Part shown: positions 1-8,168 of the stretch, piece after piece | Position numbering within the stretch: position 1 is the stretch's first letter | How the letters are laid out: each line of letters begins with the position of its first letter | Source of the DNA: DASRIA01 sp963816975 | GTDB taxonomy: Bacteria > Actinomycetota > Thermoleophilia > Solirubrobacterales > JBBDJG01 | Assembly (NCBI GenBank): GCA_963816975.1 | Contig: CAWFMD010000006.1 | Location: 496,001 to 560,000, forward strand | Reading direction: 5' to 3' | DNA length: 64,000 bases | Position numbers and translations under genes: made by a program | The notes under the pieces: generated by a model | Database searches by the model: none | What the model was told of the DNA's origin: nothing | The model's input: the letters and a program-made list of their open reading frames with translations, nothing else

Positions 1-2
1 TG

Positions 3-617
3 ATGCGGCCCTGGATCGTGTGGAGCGCGGTGGTCGCCGTGGCGCTGCTGCTGGCCGTGTACGTGGTGGCCGGCCTCTCGACGCCCGACCCCACCGGGAT
101 CTACATCCCGGGGCTGCGGCACGGGCCGCAGGCCGAGGACATCGGCCTGATCCTGTTCCGCAACTCGCTGGTCCTGGCGCTGCACGCGTTCGCCTGCGTG
201 GCGGGATTCATCGCGCTCAACTCGCTGCCCTACTCGGCGGCGCAGCGCAGCGGCATCTCGCGAATCGTCCACGAGAAGGCGGGGCCCTACGCGATGCTGT
301 TCGTGGCCGGCGCGACGCTCTTCTCGCTTGCCACGCAGGCCTACTTCATCGGCGGGATCCTGGCGACGGCATCCGCGCAGCTCGGCTTCTCCAACGGCCA
401 CCTGCTGCTGCTGCTGATGCCACACGCGATGATCGAGCTGACGGCCCTGTTCCTGCCTCTGGCCGCGTGGCTCGTGGCGAGCCGCCGCGGAGACTGGGAC
501 CAGCTGCTGGCCGCGACGTTCGTGACCGTGGCGATCGCGGTCCCGGCCCTGATCGTCTCCGTCTCCCTCGAGGTCTACGTCTTCCCGGAGCTGATCCGCG
601 CCTCCCTGCACGTCTGA
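3..617 (+). CDS. SpoIIM-family integral membrane protein
   Basis: A 204-residue membrane protein resembling stage II sporulation protein M (DUF95 family). It has an N-terminal hydrophobic segment at residues 5-25 and further ones near 55-75, 97-120, 133-158 and 169-192. The stretch PHAMIELTALFLPLAAWL around residue 140 matches the PHGxxElxA core of the family, and the C-terminal LEVYVFPEL is also typical. The ATG overlaps a TGA at bases 1-3, so it is probably coupled to an upstream gene outside the window. In actinobacteria that do not sporulate the role is unsettled, so I infer only a membrane function. The family call is fairly secure; the function is not known. Confidence 0.75.
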   Translation: MRPWIVWSAVVAVALLLAVYVVAGLSTPDPTGIYIPGLRHGPQAEDIGLILFRNSLVLALHAFACVAGFIALNSLPYSAAQRSGISRIVHEKAGPYAMLFVAGATLFSLATQAYFIGGILATASAQLGFSNGHLLLLLMPHAMIELTALFLPLAAWLVASRRGDWDQLLAATFVTVAIAVPALIVSVSLEVYVFPELIRASLHV

Positions 618-629
618 CGCCCAGGCCGG

Positions 630-658
630 TTGACAGCGCCGCGCGGACCGGAGAGGGT
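630..658 (+). promoter_or_regulatory. candidate promoter TTGACA-N17-GAGGGT
   Basis: A perfect -35 hexamer TTGACA lies at 630-635 in the gap after the SpoIIM-like gene. Seventeen bases further is a weak -10 (GAGGGT, 653-658). It would drive the SnoaL-like gene at 687. The -10 match is poor, so this is a suggestion only. Confidence 0.4.
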
Positions 659-686
659 CGGTTCGGTGCTTGATCGGGAGAAGGCG

Positions 687-1097
687 ATGTCGCGCAACGT
701 CGAGTTGATCGATCGGCTCTTGCGCCTCTCGAACCGTTGCGCGATCGCGGACAGCGTCGCCATGACGGAGTTGCTGGCGATCTACCACGAGGACGCCGAG
801 ATCTCGCCGCTGCGCGACGCGGTGGCGAATTACGACGGCAGCCCCCACGAGGCGATCCGCGCCTACTTCGAGCGGATCTCGCGCACCTGCTTCGTGTGGT
901 TCATCTACGCGGACGAGCTCCATGAGCACGCTGATCGCGTGCTCGCATTGGGGGGCATCCGGACCGTGGAGCGGGAGACTCGCGAGGATCACGAGACCGC
1001 GCTCGCCCTGATGTACACGATCCACGACGGGAGGGTCGCGGCAGTCGAGGCCTTCTCTTCCTACGCGGACGCCAGGGTGGCGCTGCGCGCGCCGTAG
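687..1097 (+). CDS. SnoaL/NTF2-like protein
   Basis: A 136-residue soluble protein of the SnoaL/NTF2-like fold. The order is typical: an N-terminal helix pair (LIDRLLRLSNRCAIADSVAM), then a strand with the DAEISPLRDAVANYDG loop, a helix (EAIRAYFERI), and antiparallel strands ending HDGRVAAVEAFSSYADA. I chose the ATG at 687 because GGAGAAGG sits 3-4 bases upstream at 677-684; an in-frame upstream ATG/GTG at 630 has no such site. This fold serves enzymes, ligand-binding proteins and immunity proteins, and nothing in the sequence or the neighbours fixes a substrate. A second member occurs at 11978-12385 in this window. Confidence 0.65.
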   Translation: MSRNVELIDRLLRLSNRCAIADSVAMTELLAIYHEDAEISPLRDAVANYDGSPHEAIRAYFERISRTCFVWFIYADELHEHADRVLALGGIRTVERETREDHETALALMYTIHDGRVAAVEAFSSYADARVALRAP

Positions 1098-1130
1098 TAC
1101 GCGGACGGCATCGCCACTAGGCTCGCTTGC

Positions 1131-1223
1131 GGAGCGGCAGGGGTCTGGTGGCCCATCCGGTCTTCAAAACCGGCAGGCGGTGGCAACCCCATCGCTGGAT
1201 GGTTCGATTCCATCGCCGCTCCG
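1131..1223 (+). tRNA. selC: tRNA-Sec (anticodon TCA)
   Basis: A selenocysteine tRNA seen directly in the sequence. The acceptor stem is 8 bp (GGAGCGGC at 1131-1138 with GCCGCTCC at 1215-1222, then discriminator G1223). The D arm is long with a 4-nt loop (1141-1145 paired to 1150-1154). The anticodon arm CCGGT/ACCGG encloses CTTCAAA with anticodon TCA at 1164-1166. The extra arm is long (GCGGTGG pairs with CCATCGC), and the T arm is GATGG-TTCGATT-CCATC. The 8+5 acceptor/T-arm, long variable arm and UCA anticodon together are diagnostic of tRNA-Sec. CCA is not encoded. No selA, selB, selD or obvious selenoprotein gene lies in the window, so its partners must be elsewhere. Confidence 0.95.
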
Positions 1224-1305
1224 TGGCGCGACGGCGGCCGGCGATCGCGCGGTGCAGCGGCTCGGAGTGACTTGCCCGGGGTCCGCACCGCGCTGATCGC
1301 GGTCC

Positions 1306-1311
1306 TATCCT
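1306..1311 (+). promoter_or_regulatory. -10-like box TATCCT, leaderless position
   Basis: TATCCT ends six bases before the GTG start at 1318, the distance expected when transcription begins at the start codon. A GAGGGG immediately abuts the GTG, too close to act as a normal Shine-Dalgarno. Confidence 0.4.
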
Positions 1312-1317
1312 TGAGGG

Positions 1318-2043
1318 GTGAGCGAGGCCGTCTTCTTCGAGTTCGACGACGCCGGCGAGCCGCGGACCTCCTACCTTGTCTGCTCGATCCCGCGGTCGGG
1401 CAGCAGTCTCCTGTGCGAGCTGCTGTCGGCCACCGGCGTTGCCGGCGCGCCCGCCGAGCTGTTTCACCCCGACTACATGCGCATGCTCAGGCAGCGCTGG
1501 GGAGTCGCGGCCGCGACCGCCCCGGAGTACGTGCGCGAATTGCTCGCGCGCAAGACGGGACCGAACGGCGTCTTCGGGGCGAAGGCCCACTGGGCCCAGT
1601 ACCAGGGTTTCTTCGAGGACGCCGACCCGCGCCGGCTGCTACCGGGCCTGCAGGCGATCTTGATCGGCAGGCGCGACCACCTGCGACAGGCGGTGTCCTG
1701 GGTGCGTGCGCTCCAGACCCTGCGCTGGGAATCGGTCCAGAGCGAGCGACCCGAGCGAGCGGCCGAGTTCGACGCCGAGCAAATCACCCGCAAGCTGACC
1801 CGCATCGGTCGCGAGGAGGCTGCGTGGAGCGCGCTGTTCGACCGGCACGGCATCGTCCCGCACCGGGTCTCCTACGAAGACCTCGTGGCCGACCAGGATC
1901 AGGCTGTGCACGACGTGCTGGAGTTCATCGGGGTCGAGCCTCCTGCGGGCCTGCGGACCGCGCCCCCGAAGCTCGGGCGCCAGGCCGACACCCTGTCGGA
2001 GCAATGGGTGGAGCGCTACCTCGCGGAGACCGCGCAGATCTGA
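1318..2043 (+). CDS. Stf0-type sulfotransferase
   Basis: A 241-residue PAPS-dependent sulfotransferase of the Stf0 type, the family of mycobacterial trehalose 2-sulfotransferase. The 5'-phosphosulfate loop SIPRSGSSLLCELL is at residues 22-35, followed by GAPAELFHPDY, a family signature. LIGRRDHLRQAVSWVRALQT near residue 115 carries the Arg/Ser positions of the 3'-phosphate site, and VSYEDLVADQDQAVHDVLEF is the expected C-terminal helix. It would transfer sulfate to a sugar hydroxyl. It stands apart from the four sulfotransferases at 25.9-30.5 kb and is not closely similar to them. The start is GTG at 1318 with a -10-like box just upstream. The sugar acceptor cannot be told from sequence; trehalose is only the best-known precedent. 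Confidence 0.8.
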   Translation: MSEAVFFEFDDAGEPRTSYLVCSIPRSGSSLLCELLSATGVAGAPAELFHPDYMRMLRQRWGVAAATAPEYVRELLARKTGPNGVFGAKAHWAQYQGFFEDADPRRLLPGLQAILIGRRDHLRQAVSWVRALQTLRWESVQSERPERAAEFDAEQITRKLTRIGREEAAWSALFDRHGIVPHRVSYEDLVADQDQAVHDVLEFIGVEPPAGLRTAPPKLGRQADTLSEQWVERYLAETAQI

Positions 2044-2076
2044 CGGAAGTCACTGGAACCGGGTAAGGCACTGACC

Positions 2077-3270
2077 ATGGCAACCGCCGCCGCGACGCGC
2101 ACACATCCCGGGGCGCCTTTGGCCCTGCAGGCGCTGGTCGAGCGCTTCGACCTGGCGGCCTTCGACCTGCCCGGATCGAAGGCCGTGATCCGCCTCGCCG
2201 ACCCGGATGGGGAGAGCTGGGACGTGATCGTCGACCGGTCCGGCGCCCGCCTCGCCGGCCAGAGCAGGGGACAGGCAGACGCGGTGCTGAGCGCCGACGA
2301 AACGACATGGATCGGTCTCGGCCGCGATGTATCGAGCGGCATGAGCGCCTTCCGCGCCGGCCGGCTCCGGGTGCGGCGCAACCTGCACCTGGGCGTCGGG
2401 TTCCTCGCGGCCACCGCCCCGGACACGGGCCGCGGCCGGTTCCGGTTCGGGCGCGTGCACACGCCCGCCGGGGAGTTCTCGACGATCGAAGCCGGGACCG
2501 GCAGGCCGGTGATCATGCTGCACGGCCTGGGCGGCACGAAGGCCTCGTTCCTGCCCACCGTCGCGGCCCTGTCGGGCTCGTTCCGGCTGATCGCGGTCGA
2601 CATGCTCGGATTCGGCGACTCGAGCAAGCCGCTGGGCGCCTCCTATGGCCCCGGCTTCCAGGCCGGCACGATCGAGCAGCTGCTGGACGCGCTGGAGTTG
2701 GAGCGAGTCGACTTCCTGGGCCACAGCTACGGCGGGCGCGTCGCGCTCGAGCTGGGCTTCCGCCATCCGGAGCGCGTGCGCCGGCTGGTGCTGATGACGC
2801 CGGCGATGGCCTGGCTGCGCGAGCGCCGCTGGGCCCCCTACCTGAAACTGGTGCGGCCCGAGCTGGGCCTGTTTCAGCTCGCGCCGCGATCGGTGGTCGA
2901 CGCGTTCATGAAATGGGCGCTGCCCGGCTCGGACACACCGTGGGCCGCCTCGGCGATCGACGAGTTCGGCCGCATCTTCGCCGGCGCCCGCGGACGGGCC
3001 GCGTTCTACGCCGCACTGCGCAGCATCTACCTCGACGAGCCGCACGGCGACCAGGGCTTCTGGACCCAACTCCGGCAGCTCGCCCCGGAATCGCTCTTCA
3101 TATGGGGCATGCAGGACCGGCTCGTGTCCACCGGCTTCATCAAGCACGTGGAAGCCGCGCTGCCGGCCGCGCGCCACGTGGAGCTGGACTGCGGGCACAT
3201 CCCGCAGATCGAGCGGCCCCGCCAGACGCATGCCGCGATCGAGAAGTTCCTGCGGGCGCGCGCCGCCTGA
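2077..3270 (+). CDS. SCP2-like domain fused to alpha/beta hydrolase
   Basis: A 397-residue two-domain protein. Residues ~10-115 look like an SCP2 sterol-carrier-type lipid-binding domain (IRLADPDGESWDVIVDRSG, then AVLSADETTWIGLGRDV). Residues ~130-397 form an alpha/beta hydrolase. The oxyanion region is VIMLHGLGGTKASF, the nucleophile elbow GHSYGG has Ser near residue 217, the acid is in FIWGMQDRLV (~346), and the His is in LDCGHIPQIERP (~373), so the triad looks complete. The reaction could be ester or C-C hydrolysis on a lipid-like substrate delivered by the SCP2 part; this is inferred from the fusion alone. It lies 33 bases after the sulfotransferase stop on the same strand, but no link in function is evident. 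Confidence 0.8.
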   Translation: MATAAATRTHPGAPLALQALVERFDLAAFDLPGSKAVIRLADPDGESWDVIVDRSGARLAGQSRGQADAVLSADETTWIGLGRDVSSGMSAFRAGRLRVRRNLHLGVGFLAATAPDTGRGRFRFGRVHTPAGEFSTIEAGTGRPVIMLHGLGGTKASFLPTVAALSGSFRLIAVDMLGFGDSSKPLGASYGPGFQAGTIEQLLDALELERVDFLGHSYGGRVALELGFRHPERVRRLVLMTPAMAWLRERRWAPYLKLVRPELGLFQLAPRSVVDAFMKWALPGSDTPWAASAIDEFGRIFAGARGRAAFYAALRSIYLDEPHGDQGFWTQLRQLAPESLFIWGMQDRLVSTGFIKHVEAALPAARHVELDCGHIPQIERPRQTHAAIEKFLRARAA

Positions 3271-3321
3271 TTCTTTCCTGGTTCTTGCGGGTTCACGGGC
3301 CACCCGGTCCTGCCGCGCACG

Positions 3322-3327
3322 TAGGCT
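3322..3327 (+). promoter_or_regulatory. -10-like box TAGGCT before recQ
   Basis: TAGGCT lies seven bases before the recQ ATG at 3335, and no Shine-Dalgarno is present, consistent with a leaderless transcript. Confidence 0.45.
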
Positions 3328-3334
3328 GAACGGC

Positions 3335-5311
3335 ATGGAGCACTTCCGCGACCGCGCGCTCGCGCTGGCCGGCCGCATCGAGGCCGACCCGGCGGCGCGC
3401 GTCGACGCTGAGCTCGCAGAGCTGCGCGACCTGTGGCGCGCGCTGGACGGCCCGGCGCGCGCCGACGCGGCCGACGCGGCGCAGGCGCTGGCCGCCGCCC
3501 AGGCGCACCGCGAGGAGCGCGAGGCACAGCTCGCGCTCAAGGGCCTCGACCGGATCGACGTGCAGGCGCCGCTGCGACCCTACGACGGACCGCGCGACCC
3601 GGATGCGCTGCTCGCGCACTTCGGCCACGCGCAGTTCCGTCCCGGCCAGCGTGAGGCGGTGGAGGCCGCGCTCGCGGGCCGCGACAGCCTCGTCGTGATG
3701 CCCACCGGTGGCGGCAAGAGCCTCTGCTACCAGCTGCCGGGCATCGCGACCGCCAACCTCACGATCGTGGTCTCGCCGCTGATCGCCCTGATGGCCGACC
3801 AGTACCGGCGGCTGCTGCTCGGGGGCCATCCGGCCGCGATGATCGCGTCGGGCATGCAGGAGGACTCCGTCGTCGCCGCGCTTCGCTCCGTGCGCTCCGG
3901 CGACGCCCGGCTCGTCTTCTGCTCGCCGGAACGATTCGCCTCGTCGGCATTCCTGTCGGCGCTGTCCGCGCGCGCGGTGGACCTGTTCGTGGTCGACGAG
4001 GCCCACTGCGTGTCGGAGTGGGGACACGACTTTCGGCCCGACTATCTGAGGTTGCGGGACGCGATCGACCGGCTCGGGTCCCCGGCCGTGATGGCGTGCA
4101 CGGCGACCGCGACCGAGCAGGTGGCGGAAGAGATCCGCGAGCGGCTCGGCCTGCGTGAGCCGTTCGTCGTGCGGTCCGGCTTCGACCGGCCGAACCTGTC
4201 GTTCGACGTGATCCCACTGGAGGGCAAGGGCTCGAAGGCACGCAAGCAGCTGCTGCTGTCCGCCGCGCTGGCCGAACCGGCGCGCCGGCCGGGAATCGTC
4301 TACTGCGGCACCCGCCGCGACGTCGAGGAGGTCACCGAGCGGCTGCGCGCCGACGGGCTCGGAGCGGTCGGCTACCACGCCGGAATGGCGGCCGACGAGC
4401 GCGCCTCCGCGCAGCACCGTTTCATGGAGGGCGACGCGGACGTGGTGGTCGCCACCAACGCCTTCGGGATGGGGGTCGACAAGGCAGACGTGCGCTCGGT
4501 GATCCACTGGGCGATCCCCAAGAGCGTCGAGGCCTACTACCAGGAGGCCGGACGCGCGGGTCGCGACGGCAAGCCCGCCGCCGCGATCCTGCTCGCGATG
4601 CGGGCGGACCTCGGCCGCCTGATCAACTTCATCGAGCGCGACCGCATCGAGCCGGATGAGGTGATGCGCTATGCGCGGCGGCTGCGCGGATCCGCGGATG
4701 GCGACGCGGTCGTGATCGACATTCCGCGCGATGACAGGGAGCGCGTGTCTCTCGGCATCGCCGAACGCGCCGGGCTGTGTGCGCTGGAGCCTGCTTCGGG
4801 CGGCCGGGTACAGGTCACGCTCAGCGGGGCGGCGGACGGCGGACGGCTGACCGCGGTCTGCAAGGTCGCACGTGATCGCGGATGGCGCGCGTATCGCGCG
4901 GTCGAGGCCTTCGTCTCGCCCGACGCCCCGTGCCGGCGGCGTGCGCTGCTCGACCACTTCGGTGACACCCGCCCCGGCGCCCCGCTGGGTAGGTGCTGCG
5001 ACCTCTGCGACCCGGGCACCCTCGGCCTGCCCGACCCGGAGTCGCTGGTTGCGGTCAGCACCCGGACCGCGGTGCAGACCGTGGCGCCGGTGAGCGCCGC
5101 CGACGAGCCGCTGTTGAACGCGCTGAAGGCATGGCGCACGCGGGTCAGCGACGGCAAGCCCGCCTACACCGTCGCCCACAACAGCACGCTGCAGCTGATC
5201 GCGACGCTGCGACCGGCGAACCTCGACGAGCTGGAGGCGATCAGGGGCGTCGGACCGACGTTCGTCGACCGCCACGGCGAGCAGGTGCTGGCACTCGTAA
5301 TGAACCCTTAA
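3335..5311 (+). CDS. recQ: ATP-dependent DNA helicase RecQ
   Basis: A 658-residue RecQ-family 3'-5' DNA helicase. Order: an N-terminal helical extension (1-75), the aromatic-rich QFRPGQREAVEAAL motif 0, Walker A MPTGGGKSLCYQLPG near residue 125, the DEAH box VVDEAHCVSEWGHDFRP near 222, and helicase C motifs (YCGTRRDVEEVTERL; ATNAFGMGVDKADVRSVIHW; YYQEAGRAGRDG). A zinc-binding segment has its visible cysteines in CRRRALLDHFGD and CCDLC. After a winged-helix part, an HRDC domain (SDGKPAYTVAHNSTLQLIA) ends the protein, the classical full-length layout. The ATG at 3335 is chosen because homology begins soon after and a -10-like box precedes it. It acts in recombination and repair. The ~75-residue N-terminal extension before the helicase core is somewhat unusual. 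Confidence 0.95.
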   Translation: MEHFRDRALALAGRIEADPAARVDAELAELRDLWRALDGPARADAADAAQALAAAQAHREEREAQLALKGLDRIDVQAPLRPYDGPRDPDALLAHFGHAQFRPGQREAVEAALAGRDSLVVMPTGGGKSLCYQLPGIATANLTIVVSPLIALMADQYRRLLLGGHPAAMIASGMQEDSVVAALRSVRSGDARLVFCSPERFASSAFLSALSARAVDLFVVDEAHCVSEWGHDFRPDYLRLRDAIDRLGSPAVMACTATATEQVAEEIRERLGLREPFVVRSGFDRPNLSFDVIPLEGKGSKARKQLLLSAALAEPARRPGIVYCGTRRDVEEVTERLRADGLGAVGYHAGMAADERASAQHRFMEGDADVVVATNAFGMGVDKADVRSVIHWAIPKSVEAYYQEAGRAGRDGKPAAAILLAMRADLGRLINFIERDRIEPDEVMRYARRLRGSADGDAVVIDIPRDDRERVSLGIAERAGLCALEPASGGRVQVTLSGAADGGRLTAVCKVARDRGWRAYRAVEAFVSPDAPCRRRALLDHFGDTRPGAPLGRCCDLCDPGTLGLPDPESLVAVSTRTAVQTVAPVSAADEPLLNALKAWRTRVSDGKPAYTVAHNSTLQLIATLRPANLDELEAIRGVGPTFVDRHGEQVLALVMNP

Positions 5312-5413
5312 CCCGAAGTTCATGCGAATTCCCACGAACCCGGGAACGCTTGGAGGACTGCGGCCTTCGGCCCGGTGATGTGGGTTGGAGAGCCCCTACA
5401 GAGGAGGATTCAC

Positions 5414-6148
5414 GTGCGTAGAAAGCTGATCACAGCCCTGGCCGTCGGTGTCGGCGCGCTCGCCGTGGCGGGCGCCGCGTACGCGGCCGTTGCGGTCACG
5501 TTCAGCGCCACCATGAAGCCCAACAGGGTGAACAAGCCCGCTGCTTTGTCGGTGAACATCCGGTCCAACGACCCGGCGGCGGAACAGCCGCCGATCATGA
5601 ACCGGATCGTGATCAAGTTCGACAAGGGCGGGAAGTTCGACGCGAAGCGGTTCAAGCGCTGCAAGCTCGCGAAGCTGCAGGCGCGCGGCCCGAAGGGCTG
5701 CCCGTCGGCATCGAAGATCGGTACCGGCGCAGGAGTCGGCATGGCGAAGCCCGTGGTGATCGACCCCGTGAACGGCAAGCTGACCCTGTTCAACGGCGCC
5801 CGGGTCGGCGGCAAGGACACCGTGCTCGTGTACGTGTTCCCGGACCTCGGGCCGACGTTCGTGTCGGTCGGCAAGATCAGCAAGAAGCAGGGGCGCTACA
5901 CGCTCGACTTCAACATCCCGCCGATCAAGACGCTGCCGAGCGCGCCCGATGCGTCGGTTGTCTCCGTGAAGACGAAGACGCCGATCAAGCGGGTCACGAA
6001 GCGATCGGGCAAGCGCAAGAAGAAGTACTACCTGATCACCTCGCCGAAGACCTGCAAGCGCGGCAAGTGGAAGGGCAGCGGGACGTTCTACTTCACCACC
6101 GGTGAGACCCAGACCGTGCCGTTCGCCCAGAAGTGCAAGAAGCGGTAA
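5414..6148 (+). CDS. secreted protein with single CP..S.IGT module
   Basis: A 244-residue exported protein. GTG at 5414 is preceded by AGAGGAGG at 5399-5406, a strong ribosome site. The start gives a clean signal peptide: RRK, then LITALAVGVGALAVAGAAYA with likely cleavage after AYA. The mature part contains KRCKLAKLQARGPKGCPSAS followed by KIGTGAGVG, the same CP.(A)SKIGT motif that recurs in the 1115-residue secreted protein at 41373-44720. It ends in a very basic region (KRVTKRSGKRKKKYYL). Two cysteine pairs (C..GC and TC..KC) may form disulfides. It is of unknown function; I infer a cell-surface or extracellular beta-rich module. It is followed by a strong terminator. Confidence 0.6.
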   Translation: MRRKLITALAVGVGALAVAGAAYAAVAVTFSATMKPNRVNKPAALSVNIRSNDPAAEQPPIMNRIVIKFDKGGKFDAKRFKRCKLAKLQARGPKGCPSASKIGTGAGVGMAKPVVIDPVNGKLTLFNGARVGGKDTVLVYVFPDLGPTFVSVGKISKKQGRYTLDFNIPPIKTLPSAPDASVVSVKTKTPIKRVTKRSGKRKKKYYLITSPKTCKRGKWKGSGTFYFTTGETQTVPFAQKCKKR

Positions 6149-6174
6149 TCCTTCCCCCCGCACCGCTTCACACC

Positions 6175-6211
6175 AAGACCGGCCCGTTCATCCGAGCGGG
6201 CCGGTCTTGTT
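6175..6211 (+). terminator. rho-independent terminator, probably bidirectional
   Basis: A perfect 12-bp stem AAGACCGGCCCG (6175-6186) / CGGGCCGGTCTT (6197-6208) with a 10-nt loop, followed by GTT on the plus strand. On the minus strand TTGG follows the AAGACC side. It sits between the convergent ends at 6148 (+) and 6234 (-) and probably serves both. Confidence 0.8.
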
Positions 6212-6233
6212 CCGGGCCTTGACGCGTCCGAAA

Positions 6234-6722
6234 CTAGTCGTCGGACTCGGACTCGTCGGAGTCCTCGGACCCACCGGAGTCGTCCGCGCCGGAGGAGTCA
6301 TCCGAGTCGTGCGAGCCGCCGGATTCGTCCGAGCGGTTTTCGCGATCGTCGCCGCCGCGCTCGCGGCTGGCGCCGCCCCCACGCTCGTCATCTGATTCGG
6401 TCGCACCGGGGGCCGGGGCCGAGCTGGGGGCCGGGGCCGTGACCGGCGGCGGCGTGCCCACCGCCTGCTGCCGGCGCTGCCGGCGCTCGCGGCGAGCATC
6501 CCGGGCCGCCCGCCTGCGGGCAGCCTGCCGGCGGGCGGCGCGGCGCAGCCGGGTGCTCTGGGCCGCCTGCGGAGGTGCAAGCACATCCTGTGCTCCGAGC
6601 GGCTGCGCGGAGAGGCCGATCGAGTCCTCGGACACCGCGTTCGCCGCGAGCCCCACGCAGATCGCCAGCGCAAGTCCCGCGACCGCGAGCACGATGTTGC
6701 GACCTGTGCGCCTTCCGAACAC
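6234..6722 (-). CDS. exported basic-then-acidic low-complexity protein
   Basis: A 162-residue protein with an N-terminal hydrophobic segment (residues 10-28, IVLAVAGLALAICVGLAANA) that is a signal peptide or anchor. An Arg/Ala-rich stretch follows (60-90), then a Pro/Ala linker (TPPPVTAPAPSSAPAPGA) and a Ser/Asp/Glu tail of about 50 residues ending SGGSEDSDESESDD. The charge switches sharply from strongly basic to strongly acidic. No domain is recognised. It starts nine bases after the histidine kinase stop and is co-directional, so it is the third gene of the two-component operon. The acidic tail could bind divalent cations, but that is inference. Confidence 0.6.
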   Translation of the reverse strand: MFGRRTGRNIVLAVAGLALAICVGLAANAVSEDSIGLSAQPLGAQDVLAPPQAAQSTRLRRAARRQAARRRAARDARRERRQRRQQAVGTPPPVTAPAPSSAPAPGATESDDERGGGASRERGGDDRENRSDESGGSHDSDDSSGADDSGGSEDSDESESDD

Positions 6723-6731
6723 GATTCGATG

Positions 6732-8168
6732 CTAGGCCGAGCCGGGTAAGGCCTCGTCCAGCTCCCGGTCAGGACTCGGTAAAGAACGTCCGTCCCCCAC
6801 GGCCGGAAGCCACACCTCTGCCCGCGCTCCACCCTGCGCGCGGTTGGCGATCGACGCGCTCCCACCCCAGCGCGCGGCAAGTGCCCGCACGATCGCGAGG
6901 CCCAGCCCCGAGCCCCCTGTGTGCGAGCCCGCGGCGCTGCCGCGGAAGAAGCGCTCGAACGCGCGCCGCTCCTCGCCGGTCCGCAGGCCCGGGCCGCTGT
7001 CGCTGACCGCGATGCACGCCAGGCCGCCGCCCACCCGCGCCTCGACCTCGATCCGTGAGCCCGCGGGTGAGTACGCGATGGCGTTCTCGATCAGGTTGTC
7101 CAGCACGATCGCGACGTCCTCACGCGCAGCCCGCACCGTCACGACCGGATCCTGTTGCACGTCGAGCCGCTGATCGCGGAGTGCGGCCGGCCCCTCCCAG
7201 CGCTCGACCGCCGCGGCCAGCTCGGGCCGCAGCGGCAGGGGCAGCGCGAGCGCCGGGCGCGTGCGTTCCCGCGCCAGGGCCAGCAGGCCGCTGAGCAGAC
7301 TCGCGAGGCGCTCCGTCTCGCGCTCCGCAGCCTCGAGCTCGCGCGCGACCTGCGGGTCGCGAGACTTCAGCGCGGCGGTCTCGAGCCGCAGCCGCAATCC
7401 GGTGAGAGGGGTGCGGAGCTGGTGCGAGGCGTTCGCCACGAAGTCACGCTGTGAGACGACAGCCTGGGCCAGGCGGCCCGTCATGTCGTTGAACGCCCCG
7501 GCCACCTCGCGCTGCTCCTTCGATCCCTCCTGCGCCGCACGCTGTTCCAGGTCGCCGGCCGCGATCCGGTGCGCGGTGTGCGCGAGCCCGCGCAGCGGGC
7601 GCGCGATGGAACCGGCCAGGAACCAGGCGACACCGAGCCCCAGGACGAGCACCGCTCCGCCGATTCCCACGAGCGCGACGATGTCATTGCGGACCTCGTC
7701 CTGGACCTCCGCGACGCTCTGCGTGACGCGCACGGCTCCCACCGCGCGGCCCTCGCGCACCAGCGGCACGGCGGTGAACAGGAGATCCTCGCCGAGCGAG
7801 TCGCTGTGGCGCGTGCCCTGCGCCGGATGCCCGCCCAGCGCGGCAGCGATCTCCGGGCGGGTCGCGTAGTCGGAGCGCCGCAGGCCGGTCCCGGCCGAGT
7901 CGGCGACCAGGCGCCCGGCCCGGTCGGTCACGATCACGCGGCCGCCGAGATCGCGCGCAGCCGTGCGCAGCAGCCGCTGGAGCTCGGGCGCGCGGTCGAG
8001 CCGGCCGGAGGCGCTGTCGGCCACGAGCTGGGCGCCGGAGCTCGCCTCGCTCTTGATCTCGGCGTCCACGCGGCGGGACAGGTTGAGCGCCAGCGGCACC
8101 TCGAGCGCCACGATCGCGAGCAACAGCACGTACGCGAACGCCGCCAGCAGCCGGACGCGGAGGGTCAT
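6732..8168 (-). CDS. two-component sensor histidine kinase
   Basis: A 478-residue membrane histidine kinase. TM1 is at residues 6-30 and TM2 near 160-185 (VALVGIGGAVLVLGLGVAWF), flanking a ~130-residue extracytoplasmic sensor domain with PAS-like features (GGRVIVTDRAGRLVADSAGT). A HAMP linker follows (PLRGLAHTAHRIAAGDLEQR), then HisKA with the phospho-acceptor in FVANASHQLRTPLTGLRLRL near residue 248, and HATPase_c with NLIENAIAYSP (N box), DSGPGLRTGEE (G1) and GGSGLGLAIVRALA (G2). It phosphorylates the overlapping upstream response regulator. The 4-base overlap with that gene shows translational coupling. The stimulus is unknown; the acidic exported proteins on either side hint at a cell-envelope or cation cue. 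Confidence 0.93.
   Translation of the reverse strand: MTLRVRLLAAFAYVLLLAIVALEVPLALNLSRRVDAEIKSEASSGAQLVADSASGRLDRAPELQRLLRTAARDLGGRVIVTDRAGRLVADSAGTGLRRSDYATRPEIAAALGGHPAQGTRHSDSLGEDLLFTAVPLVREGRAVGAVRVTQSVAEVQDEVRNDIVALVGIGGAVLVLGLGVAWFLAGSIARPLRGLAHTAHRIAAGDLEQRAAQEGSKEQREVAGAFNDMTGRLAQAVVSQRDFVANASHQLRTPLTGLRLRLETAALKSRDPQVARELEAAERETERLASLLSGLLALARERTRPALALPLPLRPELAAAVERWEGPAALRDQRLDVQQDPVVTVRAAREDVAIVLDNLIENAIAYSPAGSRIEVEARVGGGLACIAVSDSGPGLRTGEERRAFERFFRGSAAGSHTGGSGLGLAIVRALAARWGGSASIANRAQGGARAEVWLPAVGDGRSLPSPDRELDEALPGSA

Noticed and set aside
3293..5335. A 680-codon open frame opposite recQ
   Set aside because: RecQ motifs on the plus strand are unambiguous; the antisense product is a low-complexity Arg/Val/Gly sequence.
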